Below, piece by piece: positions 1 to 5,145 of a stretch of 5,199 bases of DNA. This stretch comes from JAGORM01 sp964406795 (GTDB lineage Bacteria; Patescibacteriota; Microgenomatia; Levybacterales; GWA1-39-11): NCBI GenBank assembly GCA_964406795.1, contig CAYOTA010000024.1, positions 1-5,199 of the forward strand, written 5' to 3'. Under the pieces are notes generated by a model. That model was not told the origin of the DNA and did no database searches. It saw only the letters and a list, made by a program, of their open reading frames with translations. A program made the translations under genes and the position numbers. Position 1 is the stretch's first letter. Every line of letters begins with the position of its first letter.

Positions 1-54
1 GAGTATCTTGATTCTTACTACCCCCAAGTGTTACCGAGGTACTCATCCAGTACA
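1..54. repeat. Left copy of 54-bp terminal inverted repeat
   Basis: Bases 1-54 are the exact reverse complement of 5146-5199. Pairing fails at base 55 (t, where the mirror predicts c). The repeat contains a small internal palindrome, GTACT (39-43) and AGTAC (49-53) around a 5-nt CATCC loop. It ends 5 nt before the -35 box of the first gene, the same distance as at the other end. The match reaches the very first and last base, so the repeat may continue outward, or the ends may be a shared assembly-graph node. No transposase lies between the copies. Confidence 0.97.
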
Positions 55-59
55 TCCCC

Positions 60-88
60 TTGCAAAAGTATTTCCTCAGGAGTATATT
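60..88 (+). promoter_or_regulatory. Predicted sigma70-type promoter of the first gene
   Basis: A -35-like TTGCAA (60-65, 4/6 to consensus) lies 17 bp before a -10-like TATATT (83-88, 5/6). The -10 ends 6 nt before the ATG at 95, so transcription would begin at or next to the start codon. An AGGAG at 78-82 could alternatively be a Shine-Dalgarno site, with a long 12-nt spacing. The two readings compete, and the sequence alone does not settle which is used. Confidence 0.45.
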
Positions 89-94
89 CCAATT

Positions 95-451
95 ATGAAC
101 GCAAAAGAGGGCGGAAAAACGATAGGTAGGCATCTAGCGCGGCATGTTGTTTCAGATGCTTTTTTCACAGCCTCACTGTTAGGCGCAGGTGCTTCTGTTC
201 ATCCCGCAATTACCTCCGAAAGAGAAACGAGCGCTAACCCATTTGTTGATTCGAAAAGTACACAAATAATTCAAGGTGTTAATAATGAAGTTGACGTTGC
301 CACGTTAATTATAGGTTCGGTGACTTTTGCGGTTGCAGGTGGGGTTGCAAAGCGTGCAGGACTAGATAGTGAAGTAAAAATGGAATTGGACGCATCGAGA
401 AAACGCGCAACAAGGTCAGCTAGGCAAAATCCAAGAAAGTTAGCGTTATGA
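95..451 (+). CDS. Small predicted membrane protein of unknown function
   Basis: I do not recognise a family for this 118-residue product. It has a short basic N-terminus and two hydrophobic, small-residue-rich stretches (about residues 18-39, rich in Ala/Gly/Leu, and 66-85, rich in Val/Ile/Ala/Gly). A polar linker of about 26 residues separates them, and the tail (101-118) is strongly basic. This suggests a two-pass membrane hairpin, or a signal-like segment plus one anchor, with the basic tail in the cytoplasm; that topology is inferred. I chose ATG 95 because the frame upstream runs into the terminal repeat and because a -10-like box and an AGGAG lie just before it. The frame can be extended to a TTG at base 8, but those 29 residues mostly come from the repeat. 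The gene stands alone and stops at TGA 449-451, about 65 bp before pyrG. Confidence 0.6.
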   Translation: MNAKEGGKTIGRHLARHVVSDAFFTASLLGAGASVHPAITSERETSANPFVDSKSTQIIQGVNNEVDVATLIIGSVTFAVAGGVAKRAGLDSEVKMELDASRKRATRSARQNPRKLAL

Positions 452-458
452 CGTCTTG

Positions 459-492
459 CTTGACTCAGAATTGCCTACTTCTTGACTAAGAA
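459..492 (+). repeat. 12-bp direct repeat upstream of pyrG
   Basis: CTTGACTCAGAA (459-470) recurs as CTTGACTAAGAA (481-492) with one mismatch. The copies start 22 bp apart, close to two helical turns. Each carries a TTGACT that resembles a -35 hexamer. The pair could be a tandem operator or a duplicated -35 region; nothing here identifies a regulator. Confidence 0.5.
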
Positions 493-510
493 GAGGTTTA
501 TTGATAAGAT
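482..510 (+). promoter_or_regulatory. Predicted pyrG promoter
   Basis: TTGACT (482-487, 5/6) is followed after 17 bp by TAAGAT (505-510, 4/6). Initiation would fall near base 517, at the GTG codon at 516, and would exclude the TTG at 501. The rival reading is a Shine-Dalgarno-like AAGAGG (491-496) only 4 nt before TTG 501, which is unusually close. The -10 match is modest. Confidence 0.35.
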
Positions 511-515
511 TAATC

Positions 516-2192
516 GTGCCGCTCAGAAATTCAACTAAAAAAACCAAGTACATTTTTGTCTCCGGAGGAGTTATTTCAGGCATCGGAAAAGGTCTTACTG
601 CGTCATCCATCTCATTCCTTCTAAAATCAGCAGGTTACAAAATAGCTCCAATTAAATTTGAAAACTATCTTAATCTAGACGCCGGAACCATAAACCCAAT
701 AGAGCATGGTGATCCATTTTTATGTGAGGACGGGACTGAGGGAGATATGGACATAGGAAGTTATGAAAAATTCCTTTCGGAAGACATGGGACTTGAGAAC
801 TTTGTCACCATGGGAAAGATTTATCACACGGTTATAGAACGGGAACGCAGATTTGAGTATAACGGTGAAGATGTAGAGGCTATTCCACATATTACTGACG
901 AAATTATTGGGAGGATGACTGGACTCGCCAAAAAGAAGGATGCCGACATAGTGGTAGTAGAGTTGGGAGGAACTGCCGGAGAATATCAAAACATCTTGTA
1001 TTATGAAGCGTCACGTATTATGACTCTTAAAAATCCAGGAGATGTAATTCACATTCACGTAAGCTACATGCCAACCCCGGGTCACTTGGGAGAGCCTAAA
1101 ACAAAACCTACACAGCTGTCTGTGAGAACTTTAAACGGAATGGGTATTCAGCCGGACTTGATAGTTGCACGTTCTGAAAAATACCTTGACCAGAGGAGAC
1201 GGGACCGCTTTGCGCTTTTCTGCAATATGCATCCTGAAGATATTATTTCCAATCCTGACGTTGCGTCTGTCTATGAAATCCCTATTACCCTACACGCACA
1301 GGGAATTGAAAACAGGATATTTGAAAAACTAGGATTGGAAAACAGGAAGCCAAAAATTGCAGCGTGGGAAAAGTTAGTTGAAAAAATTAAAAGCAAAAAG
1401 CAAAATTCTATTGAAATAGTAATAGTAGGCAAGTACTTTGGTACGGGAGATTATCAGTTACGAGATTCGTATGCGGCATTACTTGATGCCATAGACCACG
1501 CATCTTGGGAGGCAGAAGTAGGGGTTAAAACACGTTGGGTAGATGCTCAGAAAGTAGAGAAAGAAGGAGCACAAAATATAATTGGAAAGCCGGATGGAAT
1601 TATAGTTCCTATAGGATGGGGAGAGCGTGGTGCTGAGGGTATGATTTCGGCAGTTACATATGCATTGGATCACAAAATTCCTTATCTAGGACTGTGTTAC
1701 GGTATGCAGCTGGCGGTTGTGGCATATGCAAGACACGTGCTGGGACTCAAAAAGGCAAACACAGAAGAGAATGATCCTAAAACTCCAGATCCAGTTATAC
1801 ATATTATAGAAGGCCAGAAAGAGCTTATGGCTAAGCGCGCATATGGCGGCACCATGAGGCTGGGTGGCTGGGACGCAAACGTCAAGAAGGGTACATGCGC
1901 ATATGAATTGTATAAAAAGGATGGATTTAAAAATGGAAAAGACGGACTTACTTCAGAGCGACACCGCCACAGATATGAATTTAATAATGATTATGCAAAG
2001 CGCTTAGAAGATGCTGGACTTGTCATTTCTGCACGTTCTGTTGCTGAAAATTTGGTTGAAATAATAGAGTTGCCAGTAGAAAAACACCCATTTTTTATGG
2101 GAACACAGGGTCACCCGGAGTATAAGAGTCGACCATTATCCCCTCATCCTATTTTTGTCGCATTTCTTGATGCTGCTTCGGGGAAGATGTAG
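516..2192 (+). CDS. pyrG: CTP synthase (glutamine-hydrolysing), divergent type
   Basis: This enzyme makes CTP from UTP, ATP and glutamine in the cytosol, the last step of de novo pyrimidine nucleotide synthesis. Numbering is from GTG 516 (558 residues; E. coli has about 545). The synthetase domain has the P-loop GGVISGIGKG (17-26), Mg-binding Asp79 and Glu149, PHIT (124-127) and the UTP-site KTKPTQ (195-200). The amidotransferase domain has nucleophile Cys394 in CYGMQ, GGTMRLG (444-450), ERHRHRYE (481-488) and triad partners His533 and Glu535. Both domains look complete and active. Several near-invariant motifs differ: KLDPYINVDPGT is KFENYLNLDAGT (47-58), HGEVF is HGDPF (64-68), GGFG is IGWG (366-369), and E. 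coli Glu149 is replaced by Gln158. TTG 501 would add five residues. A diverged copy of its 3' end lies just downstream. Confidence 0.97.
   Translation: MPLRNSTKKTKYIFVSGGVISGIGKGLTASSISFLLKSAGYKIAPIKFENYLNLDAGTINPIEHGDPFLCEDGTEGDMDIGSYEKFLSEDMGLENFVTMGKIYHTVIERERRFEYNGEDVEAIPHITDEIIGRMTGLAKKKDADIVVVELGGTAGEYQNILYYEASRIMTLKNPGDVIHIHVSYMPTPGHLGEPKTKPTQLSVRTLNGMGIQPDLIVARSEKYLDQRRRDRFALFCNMHPEDIISNPDVASVYEIPITLHAQGIENRIFEKLGLENRKPKIAAWEKLVEKIKSKKQNSIEIVIVGKYFGTGDYQLRDSYAALLDAIDHASWEAEVGVKTRWVDAQKVEKEGAQNIIGKPDGIIVPIGWGERGAEGMISAVTYALDHKIPYLGLCYGMQLAVVAYARHVLGLKKANTEENDPKTPDPVIHIIEGQKELMAKRAYGGTMRLGGWDANVKKGTCAYELYKKDGFKNGKDGLTSERHRHRYEFNNDYAKRLEDAGLVISARSVAENLVEIIELPVEKHPFFMGTQGHPEYKSRPLSPHPIFVAFLDAASGKM
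2130..2192 (+). repeat. Repeat unit A: functional 3' end of pyrG
   Basis: These 63 bases encode the last 20 residues and TAG stop of pyrG. They align without gaps to 2256-2318, exactly 126 bp further on. I count 49 of 63 identities, including an uninterrupted run of 24 in the middle. Differences concentrate in the last nine codons and are largely synonymous or conservative. Confidence 0.95.
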
Positions 2193-2249
2193 GATTCTGG
2201 TCGCCTCTTGCGGTGCTCGTGTTTCGTTTCACTCAACACTGTGCTCCTA
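2193..2249. other. GC-richer spacer between the two pyrG 3' ends
   Basis: This segment of about 57 bp separates the real pyrG stop from the relic tail and resembles neither. By my count it is a little over half G+C, richer than its surroundings. It contains GTGCTC twice (2213-2218, 2241-2246) bracketing a short inverted repeat GTGTT/AACAC (2219-2223, 2235-2239) with an 11-nt loop. GGTCG (2199-2203) could also pair with CGACC (2256-2260). No U-tract follows, so it is not a standard terminator. It may be a small dispersed repeat, but only a genome-wide search could show that. Confidence 0.5.
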
Positions 2250-2318
2250 AAATCACGACCATTAACTCCTCATCCTATTTTTGTCGCATTTTTAAACGCA
2301 TCTGCAGGAAAAGAGTAG
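2250..2318 (+). pseudogene. pyrG: Relic of a second pyrG 3' end
   Basis: Read in the same frame as pyrG, this stretch encodes KSRPLTPHPIFVAFLNASAG, then Lys-Glu and a TAG stop (2316-2318). It matches the real C-terminus (KSRPLSPHPIFVAFLDAASG) at 18 of the first 20 positions or with conservative change, while many third codon positions differ. That pattern means the copy diverged under protein-coding selection before being stranded. It has no start of its own and is too short to function. Homology begins near 2250, at the Lys-Ser codons. It probably descends from the tail of a former or incoming pyrG allele. Confidence 0.85.
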
Positions 2319-2332
2319 AAATGCATTAGTCA

Positions 2333-2362
2333 TTGAAATGTGCCTAGAGTTTTTAGTATAAT
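2333..2362 (+). promoter_or_regulatory. Strong predicted promoter of rplS
   Basis: TTGAAA (2333-2338, 5/6) lies 18 bp before a perfect TATAAT (2357-2362). The -10 box ends 8 nt before ATG 2371, and the interval taacactt holds no Shine-Dalgarno sequence. Initiation 7-9 nt after the -10 would fall on or beside the A of the start codon, giving a leaderless or nearly leaderless mRNA. This is the best promoter match in the window. Confidence 0.7.
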
Positions 2363-2370
2363 TAACACTT

Positions 2371-2649
2371 ATGGATGAAGCAATAACTTTTCGCGAAGGA
2401 CAATTTGTAAAAGTGTACCAAAAGATCACTGACGCCAAAAAGGACAGAGTTGTTCCTTTTATGGGTAAAATTATTAAAGTGAAGGGTGCAGGAGACAACC
2501 GTATGATAACGGTTCAGAATGCTCTTGAAGGCGTTATGGTTGATAGAATCTTTCCGGTTATGTCACCTACAATTACTAAAATTGAGCTATTAGTAGTGAA
2601 AGAATCTAAAAAGCAAAAAAGAAAGTTTGCCACCAGAAAAAAGAAATAA
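2371..2649 (+). CDS. rplS: Large-subunit ribosomal protein bL19, divergent short form
   Basis: bL19 is a 50S protein at the interface with the 30S subunit. The 92-residue product shows the family's beta-barrel core: FREGQFVKV (7-15) matches FRPGDTVEV, a KKDR turn (23-26) leads to F.GKIIKVKG (30-39), ITV (46-48) matches FTV, and VMVDRIFPVMSPTITKIE (55-72) matches the GVERVF...SP...I block. It is shorter than E. coli bL19 (115 residues): about 13 N-terminal residues are missing, and the usual C-terminal KLYYLR stretch is replaced by a very basic tail (77-92). The family call rests on the pattern in the central and C-terminal core and is supported by yraN nearby, since rplS and yraN cluster in many bacteria. 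It has its own strong promoter. A bL19-like paralogue rather than the working ribosomal copy is possible but less likely. Confidence 0.8.
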   Translation: MDEAITFREGQFVKVYQKITDAKKDRVVPFMGKIIKVKGAGDNRMITVQNALEGVMVDRIFPVMSPTITKIELLVVKESKKQKRKFATRKKK

Positions 2650-2662
2650 CCCCGTTTCCCGT

Positions 2663-2692
2663 TTGACACTTCCATTATCTTTGAACTAAACT
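2663..2692 (+). promoter_or_regulatory. Predicted promoter of the glycosyltransferase-yraN pair
   Basis: A perfect -35 TTGACA (2663-2668) is followed after 18 bp by TAAACT (2687-2692, 4/6). The -10 ends 7 nt before GTG 2700, again placing initiation at the start codon. No Shine-Dalgarno-like sequence precedes the GTG. The promoter begins 14 bp after the rplS stop, with no terminator hairpin between, so some read-through from rplS is possible. Confidence 0.5.
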
Positions 2693-2699
2693 TTACTCA

Positions 2700-4208
2700 G
2701 TGATACGTCATTGGAAAATTATTCTCACTGTATTTATTCTGTTTCTTGCTCTGTTTAGTTTCGGTTTAACACGGTCTGCAGAACTTCTTTCAGGAAATTA
2801 TGTCTTTGTGCTAGATCAGGGGCGCGATTTTGTGGCTATATCAGACATTACGAGCGGTCGAAAACTTACTCTCATAGGGTCAGAAATTGGGGGAGGGTAC
2901 GCCGGGATTAACGGAATTTTCCAAGGCCCGCTTCATTATTATATATTGTCAGTCTTCTCACTCTTATTCCAAGGAGATCCCTATAGCGGAATAGTGTATA
3001 TGTTCCTGTTTTCTTTTTTTGCACTTGTTATCTCATTTGTGACTGCAAAAAGGATTTTTGGAAATAACCTTATTGCCTCAGCCGTAGCACTTCTTGTAGC
3101 TATTTCTCCTCCGCTTATTTCTCAAGCAAAATTCACCTGGAATCCTCACCCCATGTCTTTATGTATGGCGCTTTTGTTTTTGTTTCTATTTTTATCTTTA
3201 AAAAAGAGTAGAAAATTTATTTTCTTAACAGCCTTTATTGCTGCACTTACGTATAATTTTGAAATAGCGTCTACCGTTCCTATAGTCCTTGCCTTGCTTG
3301 TTTTTTATGTGTTTTTTGTAAAGCTCAAAAGTGTTAAGGAGTACGCAGCTCTTGTCAGTGGTTTATTTTTAGGTATGCTGCCGTTTTTCCTTTTTGAGGT
3401 CAGACACAACTTTATGGCTTTAAACGGATTCATAAAATATATAACAAATCCGGGAAAAGACGCAAAAGACGGATATTTTTTACTTAATAACCATTTTGAC
3501 CGATTTTTATACAACTTTGGGGATACGTTTTCATATCAGACGGTTATTCCCGTGCTTCCATTTTTTCTCATTTTTGTAGCACTACTTGTCTACCTAGTCA
3601 GAAAAGAAAAACAGAAAGAAATTAAGCTATTTGTGTGGTTTATTCTTTTGCAGCTGGCAGCAACCATATTTGTATTGTCTTTTCTTCGAAATCACATCTT
3701 TATGTATTATTTGTATCAATTGAATTTTGGCTACATATTCTTATTTGGCTATATTTTATATGCGTCATACACACAGAAAAAGAAATACATTTTGTATTTG
3801 TGTGCGGTAATACTTGGGCTGTTAAGTATTTTGTCAATACATCATGGAATAACTGATTTTAGAAATGATTATTATGACCACGGCGGTATAAGTAAGATGA
3901 AGGGTAAAAAAGAAGCCGTAGATTATATTTATAGTGATGCTAAAGGAGAACCTTTTGGACTGTTTGTCTTTACACCTGGAGTATTTACCTATCCGTTTGA
4001 CTATACTTTTTCATGGTACGGGGGAAAGAAGTATGGATATGTGCCAACAACTAGTAAAAATAGCTTGTTTTACTTGTTAATAGACGAGGATAAGCATAAT
4101 GACTTGGCAGCACAAGGCTGGATGGATACAATCATTAAAGAAGGAAAAGTTGTGGAAACCAAGAGGCTCAAAAGCGGATTTATAGTTCAAAAAAGATATG
4201 GGAGATAA
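2700..4208 (+). CDS. GT-C fold (PMT/ArnT-like, GT39-type) membrane glycosyltransferase
   Basis: Proteins of this class move a sugar from a polyprenyl-phosphate carrier to lipid, glycan or protein acceptors on the outer face of the membrane; donor and acceptor here are unknown. The 502-residue product opens with a transmembrane helix (about 7-24) followed by a loop with the DQGRD motif (39-43), whose acidic residues match the catalytic Asp region of the family. GPLHYY (76-81) follows. Further hydrophobic segments lie near 97-116, 124-141, 152-167, 173-207, 216-232, 284-300, 310-328, 340-357 and 363-380. FEVRHNF (232-238) is typical of the PMT_2 group. A soluble C-terminal domain of about 120 residues (384-502) is probably periplasmic or external. 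GTG 2700 is the first start after an in-frame TGA at 2682. Its last 11 bases overlap yraN, which suggests one transcript. The exact subfamily is uncertain. Confidence 0.85.
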   Translation: MIRHWKIILTVFILFLALFSFGLTRSAELLSGNYVFVLDQGRDFVAISDITSGRKLTLIGSEIGGGYAGINGIFQGPLHYYILSVFSLLFQGDPYSGIVYMFLFSFFALVISFVTAKRIFGNNLIASAVALLVAISPPLISQAKFTWNPHPMSLCMALLFLFLFLSLKKSRKFIFLTAFIAALTYNFEIASTVPIVLALLVFYVFFVKLKSVKEYAALVSGLFLGMLPFFLFEVRHNFMALNGFIKYITNPGKDAKDGYFLLNNHFDRFLYNFGDTFSYQTVIPVLPFFLIFVALLVYLVRKEKQKEIKLFVWFILLQLAATIFVLSFLRNHIFMYYLYQLNFGYIFLFGYILYASYTQKKKYILYLCAVILGLLSILSIHHGITDFRNDYYDHGGISKMKGKKEAVDYIYSDAKGEPFGLFVFTPGVFTYPFDYTFSWYGGKKYGYVPTTSKNSLFYLLIDEDKHNDLAAQGWMDTIIKEGKVVETKRLKSGFIVQKRYGR

Positions 4209-4554
4209 TTCATGCGGCAAAATAGGTGAGGATTTGGCTGAAAAATTTCTAGTTCAAAAAGATTATTATATTTTGGCCAGAAATTACCACAGCAGATTTG
4301 GAGAAATAGATATTATTTGCTCGGATGGGAAAAATTTAGTGTTTGTAGAGGTTAAAACGCGTACCCAAAACCAGTTTGGGACGGCTCTTGAGGCAATCAC
4401 TCAGGGTAAAATTTCAAAAATGGTAAAAACATCGCAGTTTTACTTAACACAAAGAAATCTTCACGGTCAGTCTTATAGATATGACGCAATAGAGGTTATT
4501 ATAAAACCTGAAGAAAAACCCATTATTAACCACTTACTGAATATCACCTTTTGA
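4198..4554 (+). CDS. yraN: YraN/UPF0102 family nuclease-fold protein
   Basis: This widespread family has a restriction-endonuclease-like (PD-(D/E)XK) fold and is thought to act on DNA or Holliday junctions, but its cellular role is not firmly known. The 118-residue product has the expected length and motifs: GKIGEDLAEKFL (7-18) at the N-terminus, ILARNY (25-30), the catalytic-type GEID (35-38) and FVEVKTR (49-55) giving Glu36, Asp38, Glu51 and Lys53, and the late YRYDAIEVI block followed by the family's usual terminal helix. Nothing essential seems to be missing. The ATG lies inside the end of the glycosyltransferase gene (11-bp overlap, different frame) and has no clear Shine-Dalgarno, so translation is probably coupled to it. 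The 3' end overlaps the convergent gene on the minus strand by 21 bp. Confidence 0.93.
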   Translation: MGDNSCGKIGEDLAEKFLVQKDYYILARNYHSRFGEIDIICSDGKNLVFVEVKTRTQNQFGTALEAITQGKISKMVKTSQFYLTQRNLHGQSYRYDAIEVIIKPEEKPIINHLLNITF

Positions 4555-5103
4555 TCGCGCTTCTTTAATTGTGGCAAATAGCGAGATTTTTTTATATGTA
4601 TCCCACGTCTTATATCGAGTATTTACATCTGCGCGTTCAACAGAGTTGGGACTAGTAAGAAGTAATTTTTCGCGAAGTCCTTCAAGTTTTAAATTGGCAT
4701 ATTCATGTAGGTCGGAAAGAGTAAGATTTGAGACAGTCTGACTTGCTTCCTGGGAAACATCACCGGTGTGCGACGCATAAAAGTCTGCAGTCATGCCTTT
4801 CCATAGCGTGAAATGCTCACCAAGTTTTACTGCTTCACTTAACAGTCGGGAGGTATTAGGAGGGGATGTAAAATGGACACTAAAAAATCCCTCCATAAAC
4901 ATATTTTTGTTTAAAAATGGTTCTATGTTTTCTAAATCTTTATCGGTTTGAAATCTAACAAATGAGCTTTCGGCAGGGATAGGCAGTCTTCTTACATAGT
5001 TGTCTGCTTGTTCTGCAATATCTATAGGACTTAATTTCAAATCAAAGTGTTCAGCTGCTTTCCAAAAAAAAGCACGATTGTAATTTCTATCTACTTCTTT
5101 CAT
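4534..5103 (-). CDS. Hypothetical soluble protein, unrecognised
   Basis: I do not recognise this 189-residue product. It has no signal peptide and no transmembrane segment. Composition is mixed and charged, with aromatic residues concentrated near the N-terminus (NYNRAFFW, 7-14) and predicted amphipathic helices near the N-terminus and around 125-150. No Cys, nucleotide-binding loop or metal-binding cluster stands out. ATG 5103 is chosen because a good promoter places initiation at it and no Shine-Dalgarno precedes it. The stop is TAA at 4536-4534, so the end overlaps yraN tail to tail. The steady codon composition and the correctly placed promoter argue that it is real. It is transcribed inward from the right terminal repeat, mirroring the small membrane gene at the other end, but the two proteins are not alike. 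Confidence 0.7.
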   Translation of the reverse strand: MKEVDRNYNRAFFWKAAEHFDLKLSPIDIAEQADNYVRRLPIPAESSFVRFQTDKDLENIEPFLNKNMFMEGFFSVHFTSPPNTSRLLSEAVKLGEHFTLWKGMTADFYASHTGDVSQEASQTVSNLTLSDLHEYANLKLEGLREKLLLTSPNSVERADVNTRYKTWDTYKKISLFATIKEARSKGDIQ

Positions 5104-5111
5104 AAGCTGTG

Positions 5112-5140
5112 ATTGTATATCTAAGGCCTATAATAGTCAA
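5112..5140 (-). promoter_or_regulatory. Predicted promoter of the minus-strand gene
   Basis: On the minus strand TTGACT (5140-5135, 5/6) is followed after 17 bp by TACAAT (5117-5112, 5/6). The -10 ends 8 nt before ATG 5103, predicting a leaderless mRNA. The -35 box starts 5 nt inside the right terminal repeat. Measured from each window end, both hexamers occupy exactly the same positions (60-65 and 83-88) as those of the first gene. Confidence 0.6.
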
Positions 5141-5145
5141 GTTAG

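Noticed and set aside
39..53. Terminator or small RNA from the GTACT/AGTAC palindrome in the end repeat
   Set aside because: The stem is 5 bp with no T-tract. It is noted only as a possible protein-binding palindrome.
8..94. N-terminal extension of the first gene to a TTG inside the left terminal repeat
   Set aside because: Much of it is the repeat itself, it adds a Cys/Pro/His-rich stretch unlike the rest, and a better ATG with promoter and AGGAG lies at 95.
720..989. Open frame on the minus strand opposite pyrG
   Set aside because: It lies wholly inside the conserved synthetase domain on the other strand and has no recognisable protein features.
2193..2260. Intrinsic terminator after pyrG
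   Set aside because: The possible stems are only 5 bp with large loops, and no T-run follows the stem.
2190..2318. Read-through of the pyrG TAG to give a protein with a second C-terminus
   Set aside because: The frame is open for 41 codons after the stop, but the added 20-odd spacer residues look random and the intact tail already ends where the family ends. A relic explains it better.
2292..2498. Minus-strand open frame over the pyrG relic and rplS start
   Set aside because: It crosses the rplS promoter and the conserved rplS coding region on the opposite strand, and has no promoter of its own that I can see.
3635..3856. Plus-strand open frame inside the glycosyltransferase gene
   Set aside because: It is an alternative frame of a well-supported membrane protein and has no independent start signals.
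4184..4264. Near-repeat of agttcaaaaa-gat at the glycosyltransferase end and in yraN
   Set aside because: It is a short A-rich match encoding Val-Gln-Lys in two unrelated proteins, within what chance allows in AT-rich DNA.
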